Source: Paratractidigestivibacter sp963605405 (lineage in GTDB: Bacteria; Actinomycetota; Coriobacteriia; Coriobacteriales; Atopobiaceae). Taken from it: DNA of 64,000 bases. A program made the position numbers and the translations under genes. The stretch lies in contig CAVCUP010000001.1 in NCBI GenBank assembly GCA_963605405.1, positions 149,813 to 213,812 of the forward strand. Reading direction: 5' to 3'. Below the pieces are notes generated by a model. That model searched no databases. It was not told the origin of the DNA and saw only the letters and a program-made list of their open reading frames with translations. This document shows positions 42,541 through 50,741 of the stretch, piece after piece; position 1 is the first letter of the stretch; each line of letters opens with the position of its first letter.

Positions 42541-43475
42541 TAGTTGCTCTCCCCTCCCCCGAGACGGATGCGCGGGTCGGCCACGGCGTACAGGATGTCG
42601 ACGACGAGGTAGACCACGACGCAGATAAGCGCGATGTACATGACGCCGCCCTGAATAAGCGGCAGGTCACGGGCATTGATTGCGTCGAGCAGCAGCTTGC
42701 CCATGCCCGGCATGGCAAAGATGGACTCGATGAGGATGGAGCCCGTGAAGATGTCGCCGAGCTGCGTGCCCGCGATGGTGATGATGGGGATGAGTGCGTT
42801 GCGCAGGCCATGACGCAGGATAATGACCCACTTGCGGACACCCTTGGCCTCGGCGGTGCGCATGAAGTCCTGCGAGAGCACCTCGAGCATCGAGGTGCGC
42901 GTGACGCGGGCGATGGAGGCCGCGTAACGGATGCCGAGGGCGCAGGTGGGCAGCACGAACGCCTGCCAGGTCTTGATGCCCGAGAGCGGGAACCACTTGA
43001 GGTTCAGGGCGAAGACGATCTGCAGGATAACGGCCATCCAGAACGCGGGGGCCGAGATGCCGAAGATGGAGATCGCCATGAGGATGCGGTCGGCGGCGCG
43101 GCCGTGGTTGACGGCGGCGAGGACGCCGACGGCGAGGCCGAGCACGAGCGCGAAGATATACGCGAGGCCGGCGAGCCTGGCGGTGACGCCGAAGGCCTGG
43201 CCCATAAGGACGGCGACGTCCTTGCGCTGGGTATAGGAAGTTCCGAAGTCGCCCTTAAGCATATTGGTGAGCCAGTTCACGAACTGCTCAATGATGGGCT
43301 TGTTGAGCCCCATCTGCTCGCGGACGCGCTGGATCGTGGCCTCGTCGGCCATCTCGCCCACCATGACGCGCACGGGGTCTCCCGGCACGATGTTGAGGAC
43401 GAAGAACGTGATGGCGCTGATGGCGAGAATCACGCCGATGGCCAACAGGATCCTCTTGATGAGAAAGTCTCTCAC
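42540..43475 (-). CDS. oppB: Oligopeptide ABC transporter permease OppB
   Basis: 311 residues with six helices. FLIKRILLAIGVILAISAITFFVLNIVPGDPV is the typical N terminus; FMRTAEAKGVRKWVIILRHGLRNALIP is the coupling EAA loop. AAAGGAG seven bases ahead fixes the GTG start. It lies 135 bases downstream of the binding-protein gene. Confidence 0.95.
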   Translation of the reverse strand: MRDFLIKRILLAIGVILAISAITFFVLNIVPGDPVRVMVGEMADEATIQRVREQMGLNKPIIEQFVNWLTNMLKGDFGTSYTQRKDVAVLMGQAFGVTARLAGLAYIFALVLGLAVGVLAAVNHGRAADRILMAISIFGISAPAFWMAVILQIVFALNLKWFPLSGIKTWQAFVLPTCALGIRYAASIARVTRTSMLEVLSQDFMRTAEAKGVRKWVIILRHGLRNALIPIITIAGTQLGDIFTGSILIESIFAMPGMGKLLLDAINARDLPLIQGGVMYIALICVVVYLVVDILYAVADPRIRLGGGESN

Positions 43476-43610
43476 CGTCCTGCTCCTTTCTTGCTGATGC
43501 CGGCGCCATGGCGGCCCCACAAGAGGCCGTGGCGCGGCTTCCCCTCAAACGGGGGCGCCCCGGAAGCGCTCTCGCGCGGCCGGGGCGCCCTGCTTTGCCA
43601 GTTCAGGCGA

Positions 43611-45239
43611 TTAGGCGCTGTAGTTCGGGTCGTCGGTATCGACGTCAAGGTCGAAGAAGTGGTAAATCAGGTTGCCGCACTTGGCATTCTTGACGTAGGA
43701 CTTGGCGACGAAGGCGTTCTTCGGCCAGTAGAGCGGGCAGGTGGCCCAATCCTCGTGGACGATGATCTCGTCGGCCTGCTTGTAGAGGCTGGCGCGCTCG
43801 TCCTGGTCCTGGGAGACGCGGGCCTGGGTCAGGAGCTCGTCGACCTTGTCGTTCTTGTAGAAGGAGGACTTGGCCTTGGCGTTCTCACTGTAGAAGTAGG
43901 TGTACATGTGGTTGTCGGCGTCGGCGAACAGCGGGAACCAGCCGAGCGCGGTGATCTGCAGGCTGCCGTCGGCCCAGTCGGAGGACCAGACGCCGTTGTC
44001 CTCGACCTGGACGTCGAGGTCGACGCCGATCTCCTTCCAGTAGGACTGGATGACGGTCATGTACTTCTGGTAGATGCCGGAGCGCACCTTGGCGGTGAGG
44101 GAGAGGCTGGAGACGCCGGCCTCGCTCATGAGCTGCTTGGCCTTCTCGACGTCGTAGGGAATCTCGGCGGAGCCGTCGTGGCCCGGGGTCGCGGGGGCGA
44201 GCCAGCAGCCGGCCGGGGTGCCGGAGCCGGACAGGGTGGTGTCGACGAGCTCCTGGCGGTTGATGGCGAGGTTCAGCGCCTGGCGGACGCGGACATCCTC
44301 GAGGCCCTGGCCCTCCTTGAGGTTGAAGTTGACGAAGTGGACGCCCAGGGTGTCGTACTGGGTGATGCAGTCCTTGACGTCGGCGTCGTTCTTGTACTGC
44401 TCGAGCATGTCGGCGGAGAGGTCGCACCAGTCGATGTCGCCGTTCTTGAAGGCCATCAGCTTGGTGTTGTTGTCGTCGTAGTAGATGACGTCGATCTCGT
44501 CGAGGGCGGGCTCGCCGTCGTGATACTCGGCGAACTTCTCGAGGACGACCTCGGTGGTGTCGTCGTTGGAAGCGACCTTGTACTTACCGGTGCCGACGCA
44601 GTCGGTGCCCCAGCCCCACTTGTCGCCGGCGGCCTCGCAAGCGTCCTTCGGGAAGATCTGGGCATAGGAGATGCCCAGGTTCGAGACGAAGGAGGTCATC
44701 GGCTCGGTGAGGGTAAAGGTGAAGTGGGTGTCGTCCTCGACGGTGAGGCCGGTGAGCTCGGTGGCGGAGCCGTCGAGCATCTCCTTGGCGCCGACGATCT
44801 TGTCGTACATATAGGTGGACTTGGCGGCGGTCGCCGGGGTGAACATACGCTCGAAGGTGTACTTCACGTCGTTGGCGGTGAGGGTGGTGCCGTCGTGGAA
44901 CTTGATGCCGTCCTTAAGGGTGCAGTGCAGGGTCAGGCCGTCGGACTCGAAGGTCGGAACCTCGGTAAGCAGGCAGGGGACGAGCTCGTTGTCCTCGGTC
45001 CAGCGAAGCGGAGCCTCGAAGATGGACTCGGAGATGGCGGCGGAGCCGGAGTTCGTGGACTTCTGCATGTCCAGGCCGAGCTTGGCGTTGGACTGGCCCC
45101 AGCGCAGGACCTTCTTCTTGGAGCCGTCGGAGTTAGTGGAGCCGGAGTCGCTTGAGGAACCGCAGGCGGCGAGCCCGGCGACGGAAGCTGCGGCAAGCCC
45201 CCCCTTGAGGAAGTTGCGGCGAGAAACGCTCTGCATCAT
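43611..45239 (-). CDS. oppA: Oligopeptide-binding lipoprotein OppA
   Basis: 542 residues, cluster C (SBP_bac_5) binding protein. The signal carries SRRNFLKGG (twin arginine at 7-8) and the lipobox LAAC with Cys26, so it is probably Tat-exported and lipid-anchored, then a Ser/Asp-rich linker. The mature part shows LRWGQSN, LTVEDDTHFTFTLTEPM, and VRQALNLAINRQELV, typical of peptide-binding proteins. AAAGG precedes ATGATG; the first of the two is used. It heads the oppABCDF operon, behind a promoter at 45335-45363. The ligand range is not readable. Confidence 0.94.
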   Translation of the reverse strand: MMQSVSRRNFLKGGLAAASVAGLAACGSSSDSGSTNSDGSKKKVLRWGQSNAKLGLDMQKSTNSGSAAISESIFEAPLRWTEDNELVPCLLTEVPTFESDGLTLHCTLKDGIKFHDGTTLTANDVKYTFERMFTPATAAKSTYMYDKIVGAKEMLDGSATELTGLTVEDDTHFTFTLTEPMTSFVSNLGISYAQIFPKDACEAAGDKWGWGTDCVGTGKYKVASNDDTTEVVLEKFAEYHDGEPALDEIDVIYYDDNNTKLMAFKNGDIDWCDLSADMLEQYKNDADVKDCITQYDTLGVHFVNFNLKEGQGLEDVRVRQALNLAINRQELVDTTLSGSGTPAGCWLAPATPGHDGSAEIPYDVEKAKQLMSEAGVSSLSLTAKVRSGIYQKYMTVIQSYWKEIGVDLDVQVEDNGVWSSDWADGSLQITALGWFPLFADADNHMYTYFYSENAKAKSSFYKNDKVDELLTQARVSQDQDERASLYKQADEIIVHEDWATCPLYWPKNAFVAKSYVKNAKCGNLIYHFFDLDVDTDDPNYSA

Positions 45240-45329
45240 TTCGAAAACCTTTCTGTCTGGTCCGTGCGCGTCCCTTTCGCGCACGTCACGCGCTTGGGCC
45301 TCGCGCAACGACGCGCGGGCATTTAGCAC

Positions 45330-45348
45330 CCAACTATTATTCAGTTGG
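45330..45348. promoter_or_regulatory. Inverted repeat over the oppA -10 box
   Basis: CCAACT (45330-45335) and AGTTGG (45343-45348) flank 7 bases and overlap the proposed -10 element of oppA, a position suited to a repressor. Confidence 0.4.
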
Positions 45349-45363
45349 TACTACCTTTTGTAA
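45335..45363 (-). promoter_or_regulatory. Promoter of oppABCDF
   Basis: On the minus strand TTACAA (45358-45363) and ATAATA (45335-45340) are spaced by 17 bases, about 95 bases before oppA. The region is AT-rich compared with its surroundings. Confidence 0.5.
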
Positions 45364-45463
45364 TGGTTTGTAACAGTAAGTAAAAGAAAACGCCGCTCAG
45401 CGCTCCGTAAACGGCGTCGGGCGTCGGTTATGTTATCCGAACCTGAATAGAGAGGGCCTCTCC

Positions 45464-45648
45464 CCGCCCTGGAAAGACTCCGCGCAGTAATGAGCGGCCC
45501 CCGCGCGCCCTGTAATCGCGCCGCGCAGTAATGGGCCGTTACTGCGCGGCGTCTTTCCAGGGCGAAAGCGGCAAGAAGACTACTGCGCGGCGAGAATCCA
45601 GGGCTTGTGGCGCGCGCTCGTTACTGCGCGGCGCAGATTCAGGGCGCC
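45464..45648. repeat. 41-bp periodic inverted array, family A, locus 3 (2 + 3 units)
   Basis: CGCGCAG occurs at 45481 and 45522, its inverse CTGCGCG at 45542, 45583 and 45624; all same-orientation steps are 41, and the innermost opposed cores start 20 bases apart. Each right-hand unit reads TTACTGCGCGGCG, three variable bases and a TTCCAGGGC-like box. It lies downstream of rpsA and upstream of oppA. Confidence 0.95.
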
Positions 45649-45681
45649 CGGCCGGCATCGACGAAAGCGCCCAAGAAGAAA

Positions 45682-45705
45682 GGGGCCGCCCAAACGGACG
45701 GCCCC
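45682..45705 (-). terminator. Terminator of rpsA
   Basis: GGGGCCG (45682-45688) pairs with CGGCCCC (45699-45705); on the minus strand it is followed by TTTCTTCTT, on the plus strand by TTCTTTG, so it could work in both directions. It lies 30 bases after the rpsA stop. Confidence 0.75.
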
Positions 45706-45733
45706 TTCTTTGTGGCGTGAAAACGCGAGGGAT

Positions 45734-46927
45734 TTACTCCTCGACGGTCTCCTCAGCCTCGGCGGGAGCGGCCTCGGCGGCCGGCTTCTCGGACTCGGGG
45801 AGAGGCTTGACCTCAACCTCGGTGCCGAGGGTCTCGGCGGCGGCCTTCATAGAGAGGGAGATGCGACGGCGGTCGAGGTCGATCTCCATAACCTTCACCT
45901 GGACGGTGTCGCCCACGGTGCAGACCTGGGAAGGCTGGTCGACGTGGCTCTTGGCCATCTCGGAGATGTGGACCAGACCCTCAACGCCGTCACCAAGGTC
46001 GACGAAGGCGCCGAAGGTGACGAGCTTGGTGACCTTGCCCTCGACGATGGCGTCGACCGGGTACTTCTTGACGAGGGTGCGCCAAGGATCCTCGGTGGTC
46101 TGCTTGAGACCGAGGGAGATGCGCTCGCGGTTCAGGTCGACGTCGAGCACCTGGACCTCGACCTCCTGGCCGACCTTGACGACCTCGGAGGGGTGGTTGA
46201 CGTGGTTCCAGGAGAGCTCGGAGATGTGGACCAGGCCGTCGATGCCGCCGAGGTCGACGAAGGCGCCGAAGTCGACGATGCTGGAGACGGAGCCCTTGAG
46301 GCGCATGCCGACCTGCAGCTTGGAGAGGATCTCCTGGCGCTCGGCCTTGCGGGCCTCCTCGAGCACGACGCGGCGGGAGAGGACGACGTTGTTGCGGTTG
46401 CGATCCATCTCGATGACGCGGGCCTCGATGCGGGTGCCCATGTAAGCGGTGAGGTCCTTGACGCGACGGAGGTCGACGAGGGAGGCGGGCAGGAAGCCGC
46501 GCAGGCCGATGTCGAGGATCAGGCCGCCCTTGACGACCTCGATGACCTCGCCCTCGACAGTCTCGCCGGACTGGAACTTGGCCTCGACGGCGTTCCAGGC
46601 GCGCTCGTACTCGGCACGCTTCTTGGAGAGGACGAGACGGCCCTCCTTGTCCTCCTTCTGGAGAACAAGGGCCTCGATCTCGTCGCCCATGGCGACGACG
46701 TCGGCGGGGTTGACGTCCTTGCGGATGGACAGCTCGCGGGAGGGGATGACGCCCTCGGACTTGTAGCTGATGTCAAGCAGGACCTCGTCGCGCTCGATCT
46801 TGACGACGGTGCCGCTGACAAGATCGCCCTCATCGAAATCGGTGACGGTGCCGTCGATGAGGTTGTTCATCTCCTCGTCGGAAATGTCATCCAGCGCGAA
46901 GATGGACGAGTTCTGAATCTCACTCAA
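45734..46927 (-). CDS. rpsA: 30S ribosomal protein S1
   Basis: 397 residues with four S1 RNA-binding domains (starting about residues 32, 118, 200 and 285; for example GDLVSGTVVKIERDEVLLDISYKSEG and GMRLKGSVSSIVDFGAFVDLGGIDGLVHISELSW) and an Ala/Glu-rich acidic tail. Four domains is the actinobacterial form; E. coli has six. The start is TTG with AAAGGGG seven bases ahead; no better-supported ATG exists in frame. It delivers mRNA to the ribosome. The gene is preceded by a leader of roughly 150 bases. Confidence 0.93.
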   Translation of the reverse strand: MSEIQNSSIFALDDISDEEMNNLIDGTVTDFDEGDLVSGTVVKIERDEVLLDISYKSEGVIPSRELSIRKDVNPADVVAMGDEIEALVLQKEDKEGRLVLSKKRAEYERAWNAVEAKFQSGETVEGEVIEVVKGGLILDIGLRGFLPASLVDLRRVKDLTAYMGTRIEARVIEMDRNRNNVVLSRRVVLEEARKAERQEILSKLQVGMRLKGSVSSIVDFGAFVDLGGIDGLVHISELSWNHVNHPSEVVKVGQEVEVQVLDVDLNRERISLGLKQTTEDPWRTLVKKYPVDAIVEGKVTKLVTFGAFVDLGDGVEGLVHISEMAKSHVDQPSQVCTVGDTVQVKVMEIDLDRRRISLSMKAAAETLGTEVEVKPLPESEKPAAEAAPAEAEETVEE

Positions 46928-47079
46928 AGGTGGACCCCTTTCGAACAACGGGGCCCCGGTCGTCATGGTCGCTGCCTGCAGTGCCAAATAGAAACAAATG
47001 CGGCGTCTACGTGGAAACTTACATGCTCTCGGGGGCCGACAGATACGCTTGTGCGAGCCCTATGCCCACACACGTTCAT

Positions 47080-47109
47080 AGAGTACCTTTATCTCGGCGT
47101 ATTTTTCAA
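47080..47109 (-). promoter_or_regulatory. Promoter of rpsA
   Basis: On the minus strand TTGAAA (47104-47109) and TACTCT (47080-47085) are spaced by 18 bases, about 150 bases before the TTG start, giving a long leader that could carry autoregulation. Confidence 0.45.
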
Positions 47110-47198
47110 GCCACAGTTGGGGTAAATTTAGAGTCTGCGCAGGGTTGCCACACGAGCCGCCCCGCAGCCCGGCCCCACCCTCGGAAGGCGCGCTATCC

Positions 47199-47936
47199 AT
47201 GATAAAGGCGGTTCTCTTCGACCTGGACGACACCCTGCTCTCCATCAACCTCACAGCGTTCCTCGGTCGCTACATCAACGGGGTCTCCGGGCTTCTTTCC
47301 AGGGCAAGCGGGCAGAACCGCGTGGGCATCGGCTACGCATACGCCAGGGCATGGCTCGCGTGCGAGGGCGAGAATCGCGCCGACTCCCTCACGAACCAGC
47401 AGCTCATAAACCAGATCGTGCTCGAGCGCTGCGGCATCCCGCTGGACGACCCCGTGATCGCGGACATGATCGACTGCTACGAGCGCACCGTCGTGCCTCG
47501 CCTGGGCGGGGGCGTCGTTCGCGCAGAGGCCAAGAAGGGCGCCCACAAGGCGGTCGACGCCACGTGGGACATGGGGCTCACCTGCGCGCTCGCCACGAAC
47601 CCCGTGGTCTCCTACGCCTGCGACGTCGCGCGCATGCGCTGGGCGGGCTTCGTCCCGGAGGAGTTCGCGCTCATCTCCCACGCGGCCAACTCGACGCGCG
47701 CGAAGCCGTGGGCTTCATATTACGAGGAGTTCTGCGGCAAGCTCGGGCTCCGCCTGTCCGAGTGCCTGATGGTGGGCAACGACGCCAAGCGGGACTTCGC
47801 GCACCCCGAGTGCGGCCTGCGGACCGTCTACGTCGGGCACGCCCGGCCGACGCGCGCGATCTGGAGCGGCCACATGGAGGACCTGGCCGAGGCGCTCCCC
47901 CGCATCGTCGACGCCGCGAACGAGGCCGACGCCTAG
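47199..47936 (+). CDS. HAD-superfamily hydrolase
   Basis: 245 residues. Motif I is FDLDDTLL (nucleophile Asp8 and Asp10), motif II is ALATNP, motif III the Lys in RAKPWASYYEEF, and motif IV VGNDAKRDF. The cap region (about 20-110) is helical (C1 type). These enzymes remove phosphate from small metabolites; the substrate is unknown. AAGG lies about ten bases before the ATG. Divergent from rpsA. Confidence 0.88.
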   Translation: MIKAVLFDLDDTLLSINLTAFLGRYINGVSGLLSRASGQNRVGIGYAYARAWLACEGENRADSLTNQQLINQIVLERCGIPLDDPVIADMIDCYERTVVPRLGGGVVRAEAKKGAHKAVDATWDMGLTCALATNPVVSYACDVARMRWAGFVPEEFALISHAANSTRAKPWASYYEEFCGKLGLRLSECLMVGNDAKRDFAHPECGLRTVYVGHARPTRAIWSGHMEDLAEALPRIVDAANEADA

Positions 47937-48085
47937 CCCCGCGCCATTTCTCCCGATTGCGGGGGACGAGGGCCGAGCACGAAGACCGCGACCAGCAGCG
48001 CCCATAGCAAGAAAAACCGACGGCCGCGGCGGCGACAAAGGCCGAGTACCGCCGAGCGCCGCAAAGGAGACGCCCGTTTGCCGCG

Positions 48086-48490
48086 TCAGCGAACGCAGAA
48101 GGAGACGAGGCGGTAGCCGGCCTGCTCGACGACCTCGCGGACCCGCTTCTCGTCGACGGGCGCCTTCGAGCGCAGTAGCGCGCGGCCGCCCGCGAGCGTA
48201 ACCTCCGCCCAGCAGCCCTCGATGGAGTCGAGCGCGTTGGTCACGCTCGCCACGCAGTGCTCGCAGCTCATGCCGCCGATGCCGAGCTCGGCCGCGTACG
48301 GGTAGTTGGCCGGATCCGTGTCCGCCACCTCGGCCTTCGCGAAAGCGCGAGACCCGGTGGCCGCGCCGCCGTCCTTGACGTCCCCGCTGCAGCAGTCGCG
48401 TTTGCCGGTCGCGGTGCCCACGAGGCGCACGCCCGCGACCGCGACGGCCGCGAGCACGACGGCGATGATGACGATGTCGGTAGGGCCCAT
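48086..48490 (-). CDS. Membrane-anchored heavy-metal-associated (HMA) domain protein
   Basis: 134 residues. An N-terminal membrane helix (about 5-25) is followed by a Cys-Cys pair (33-34), a flexible linker and a C-terminal HMA domain (GIGGMSCEHCVASVTNALDSIEG with metal-binding Cys76 and Cys79). This is a CopZ/CopA-like copper-binding module anchored to the membrane instead of soluble. A CsoR-type operator lies 48 bases upstream. No P-type ATPase or csoR gene is next to it. GGGGAG precedes the ATG. It may buffer or hand over copper; mercury binding is an alternative. Confidence 0.82.
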   Translation of the reverse strand: MGPTDIVIIAVVLAAVAVAGVRLVGTATGKRDCCSGDVKDGGAATGSRAFAKAEVADTDPANYPYAAELGIGGMSCEHCVASVTNALDSIEGCWAEVTLAGGRALLRSKAPVDEKRVREVVEQAGYRLVSFCVR

Positions 48491-48537
48491 GGTCTTCTCC
48501 CCAGTGAGTCGAATGTGAGTTATACTAGGGTGACTTT

Positions 48538-48554
48538 ATACCCTATGGGGGTAT
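48538..48554. promoter_or_regulatory. CsoR-type copper operator
   Basis: ATACCCTATGGGGGTAT is an inverted repeat (ATACCC/GGGTAT, 5-base spacer) matching the known operator pattern of CsoR repressors at copZ-copA genes. It lies 48 bases upstream of the HMA-domain gene. Confidence 0.7.
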
Positions 48555-48607
48555 TTTGCAAGGCCAAACATGACCTGCCGGGCCCTTTGGCAAGAGGCCC
48601 TCGCCCC

Positions 48608-49546
48608 CTACCCCGCCGAGAGACCTTGCTCGGCGAAGACCTTCTCGGCGGCGGCGAGGTAGTCGGGAACCGTTCGCGCGCGTCGGACGGCGCGGGCCAC
48701 GCGGGCCGGCTCGGCGAACGAGTCCTTGGCGTAGGACCACCACTCCTTCATGCGCATGACGGCGTTGCCGCCCATCTGGGCCTCGTAGCCACAGAAAAGA
48801 AGGTCATGGAATCTGCGCAGCTCTTCGATGCTAAGAGATGCGCCGCCGCCGACCATGCGGGGCAGCGCGGGGTTGACGAGCACTCCCCTGCCGAGCATCA
48901 CGTGGCGCGTCGCCGGATAGTCGCGCCCGAGCGAGCGAGCGTCCTCGACCGTGAACACGTCGCCGTTATAGGCTACCGGGAAGGGGCACGACGCGAGCGC
49001 CTCCCCGTAGAGCTCCCGGCGCGCGCGGCCCCTATACATGTCTTTTTGGACCCTCGGATGCACGATGAGCTCGGCGAGCGGGCAGGCCCGGTACATCTCG
49101 AGCAGGTCCTCGAACTCGTCGTCGCCCACCACGCCGACCCGCGTCTTTACCGATACGGGGATGGGCGATCGCTCGCACACGTCGAGCAGAAAGCGCCCGA
49201 GCGCGTCCGGGTCTCGCAGGAAGCCCGCCCCCTTCCCCTTGGAGGCCACCGTACCGGAAGGGCACCCGAGGTTGAGGTTGACCTCGCCGTAGCCCATCTC
49301 CGCCAGAAGCCCCGCCGCCCACACGAACTCGTCGGCGTCCTTGGCCAGGAGCTGCGGAATCACGGCGAGCCCCTGGTTGTTCGCGGGGTCGAGCTCGACA
49401 CGGTATCTCTTGCCGAAGGCGGAGCCCACGCGCGGCGGGCAGACGAAGGGGGTGTAGGCGCGGTCGAGGCCGCCGAAGACCTGCGCATGCGCCTGCCGGA
49501 ACACGTAGCCGGTGATCCCCTCCATAGGTGCCAGCGAAAGTATCAT
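48608..49546 (-). CDS. tRNA-dihydrouridine synthase family protein
   Basis: 312 residues, a FMN-binding TIM barrel. LSLAPMEGITGYVFR is the N-terminal signature, NLNLGCPSGTVASKGKGAGFL contains the catalytic Cys, VSVKTRVGV and YNGDVFTVEDA (flavin binding) and MLGRGVLVNP follow. It reduces uridines in the D-loop of tRNA. The HPR motif (IVHPRVQKD) is present. GAGGAAGGGC precedes the ATG. Which D-loop position is modified is not readable. Confidence 0.93.
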   Translation of the reverse strand: MILSLAPMEGITGYVFRQAHAQVFGGLDRAYTPFVCPPRVGSAFGKRYRVELDPANNQGLAVIPQLLAKDADEFVWAAGLLAEMGYGEVNLNLGCPSGTVASKGKGAGFLRDPDALGRFLLDVCERSPIPVSVKTRVGVVGDDEFEDLLEMYRACPLAELIVHPRVQKDMYRGRARRELYGEALASCPFPVAYNGDVFTVEDARSLGRDYPATRHVMLGRGVLVNPALPRMVGGGASLSIEELRRFHDLLFCGYEAQMGGNAVMRMKEWWSYAKDSFAEPARVARAVRRARTVPDYLAAAEKVFAEQGLSAG

Positions 49547-49715
49547 CCGCCCTTCCTCTCCTGCTCATGTGGCTGCGGGACCGCGGCGATGGAGTTTAGC
49601 ACGCAACGAGGGGCGGGGGCTCGCGCCGGGGCAAGACGCCCCTCCCATCCCGGCGAATCGCTGGGGCGAGAGGGGCGTCGCTCACGAAGGCTGACCGGGG
49701 CGGTAAGCGCCTACC

Positions 49716-50678
49716 CTAGAGGTACTTGCGCCAATCGTCCTCGCCCTCGTCCTCCGAGTCGTCGTCGAGAGCAGCGGCGGCCTTGGCGGCGGCATCGCGC
49801 TCCGCCCGGCTCACATAAGCTTCCTGGTTCTCCTCGGGCCACTGCGCGAAGGCGTGCTCGAACCTGTCGAGGTTCTCGTCGAAGCGCCCGCGCGGCACAG
49901 CGAAGACGACCTCGGTGGCCGAATGGGCGCCGCTCGCCAGCTCCTCGCGGAACATCTCGGCCACGGCCGACGCATCCCAGCCGAAGACCCCGCACCCGAA
50001 GGCGCCGAGCACGAGCTTCTTGTGGCCCAGGTCGTCGGCGATGGCCAGGACGAACCGGATACGGTCGCGCATGGCGCGCGCGAGCACGTCCTCGCCCACG
50101 CGATACTCCTCGCGGGCGCGACGGGCGTTCGGCGCGGCGACCACGATGACGTCCGCGTAGCTGTGGTACTTCTCGCGGTCGAAGCGCACGCGCGGGACCA
50201 CAAGGCCGCGGTTGCGGTAGAGCTCGCAGTTGATGTTGCGCCGGCGGTTCTCGGCGTACCAGGCCTTCTGCGTGGCGAGCGCGTTGTAGAGGGTCGACTC
50301 GTCGCACAGGGCCTCCTCCTGGGCCCAGGCGCCGCGCTCGTACCCGCCGCCCGCGGAGACGAAGCTCGCGAAGTCGAGCACGGCGAGGTCGCAGGCAGAC
50401 GCGAGGCCTCGCCCGCGCGAGAGCACGGCGGAGACGGCGTCCTCGTCGATCACCGAGACGCTCGGGACCGCAGGCTCGTCGACCTTGGGCGAGGGCATGA
50501 CGTCGTAGACGCGAAGAGACGCGACGGAGCCCGCGACCTCAGTGGCGTAGCGGGCCTCGACGTCGACGATGTGCCTGCGCGCCCGGGCGGCCGCGGCCTC
50601 CCTGCGGTCTCGGGCGCCTCCCTGCCCGCGGCCGGCTCCCCCGCCGCGGCGATCGTTGCTGTTCCCGGTACTCGCCAT
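49716..50678 (-). CDS. TIGR02452-family microbial-type poly(ADP-ribose) glycohydrolase (PARG)
   Basis: About 320 residues. The central GGGYERGAWAQEEALCDESTLY contains the PARG signature GGG-x7-QEE with the catalytic glutamates; LVLGAFGCGVFGWD later forms the substrate pocket of the macrodomain fold. The N-terminal 45 residues are Arg/Gly/Ala-rich and the C terminus is acidic (DDDSEDEGEDDW). It would remove ADP-ribose chains or units from proteins or nucleic acids. Start is uncertain: ATG at 50678 with AGGTGG ahead, or GTG three codons earlier. It lies just downstream of recN on the same strand, which suggests a DNA-repair context. Confidence 0.85.
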   Translation of the reverse strand: MASTGNSNDRRGGGAGRGQGGARDRREAAAARARRHIVDVEARYATEVAGSVASLRVYDVMPSPKVDEPAVPSVSVIDEDAVSAVLSRGRGLASACDLAVLDFASFVSAGGGYERGAWAQEEALCDESTLYNALATQKAWYAENRRRNINCELYRNRGLVVPRVRFDREKYHSYADVIVVAAPNARRAREEYRVGEDVLARAMRDRIRFVLAIADDLGHKKLVLGAFGCGVFGWDASAVAEMFREELASGAHSATEVVFAVPRGRFDENLDRFEHAFAQWPEENQEAYVSRAERDAAAKAAAALDDDSEDEGEDDWRKYL

Positions 50679-50741
50679 GTGAACCACCTATCCCCTCTTC
50701 ATGGCCTTCGTTTTGGCCTTTGTCTCCGACTGCGTGTTGGA

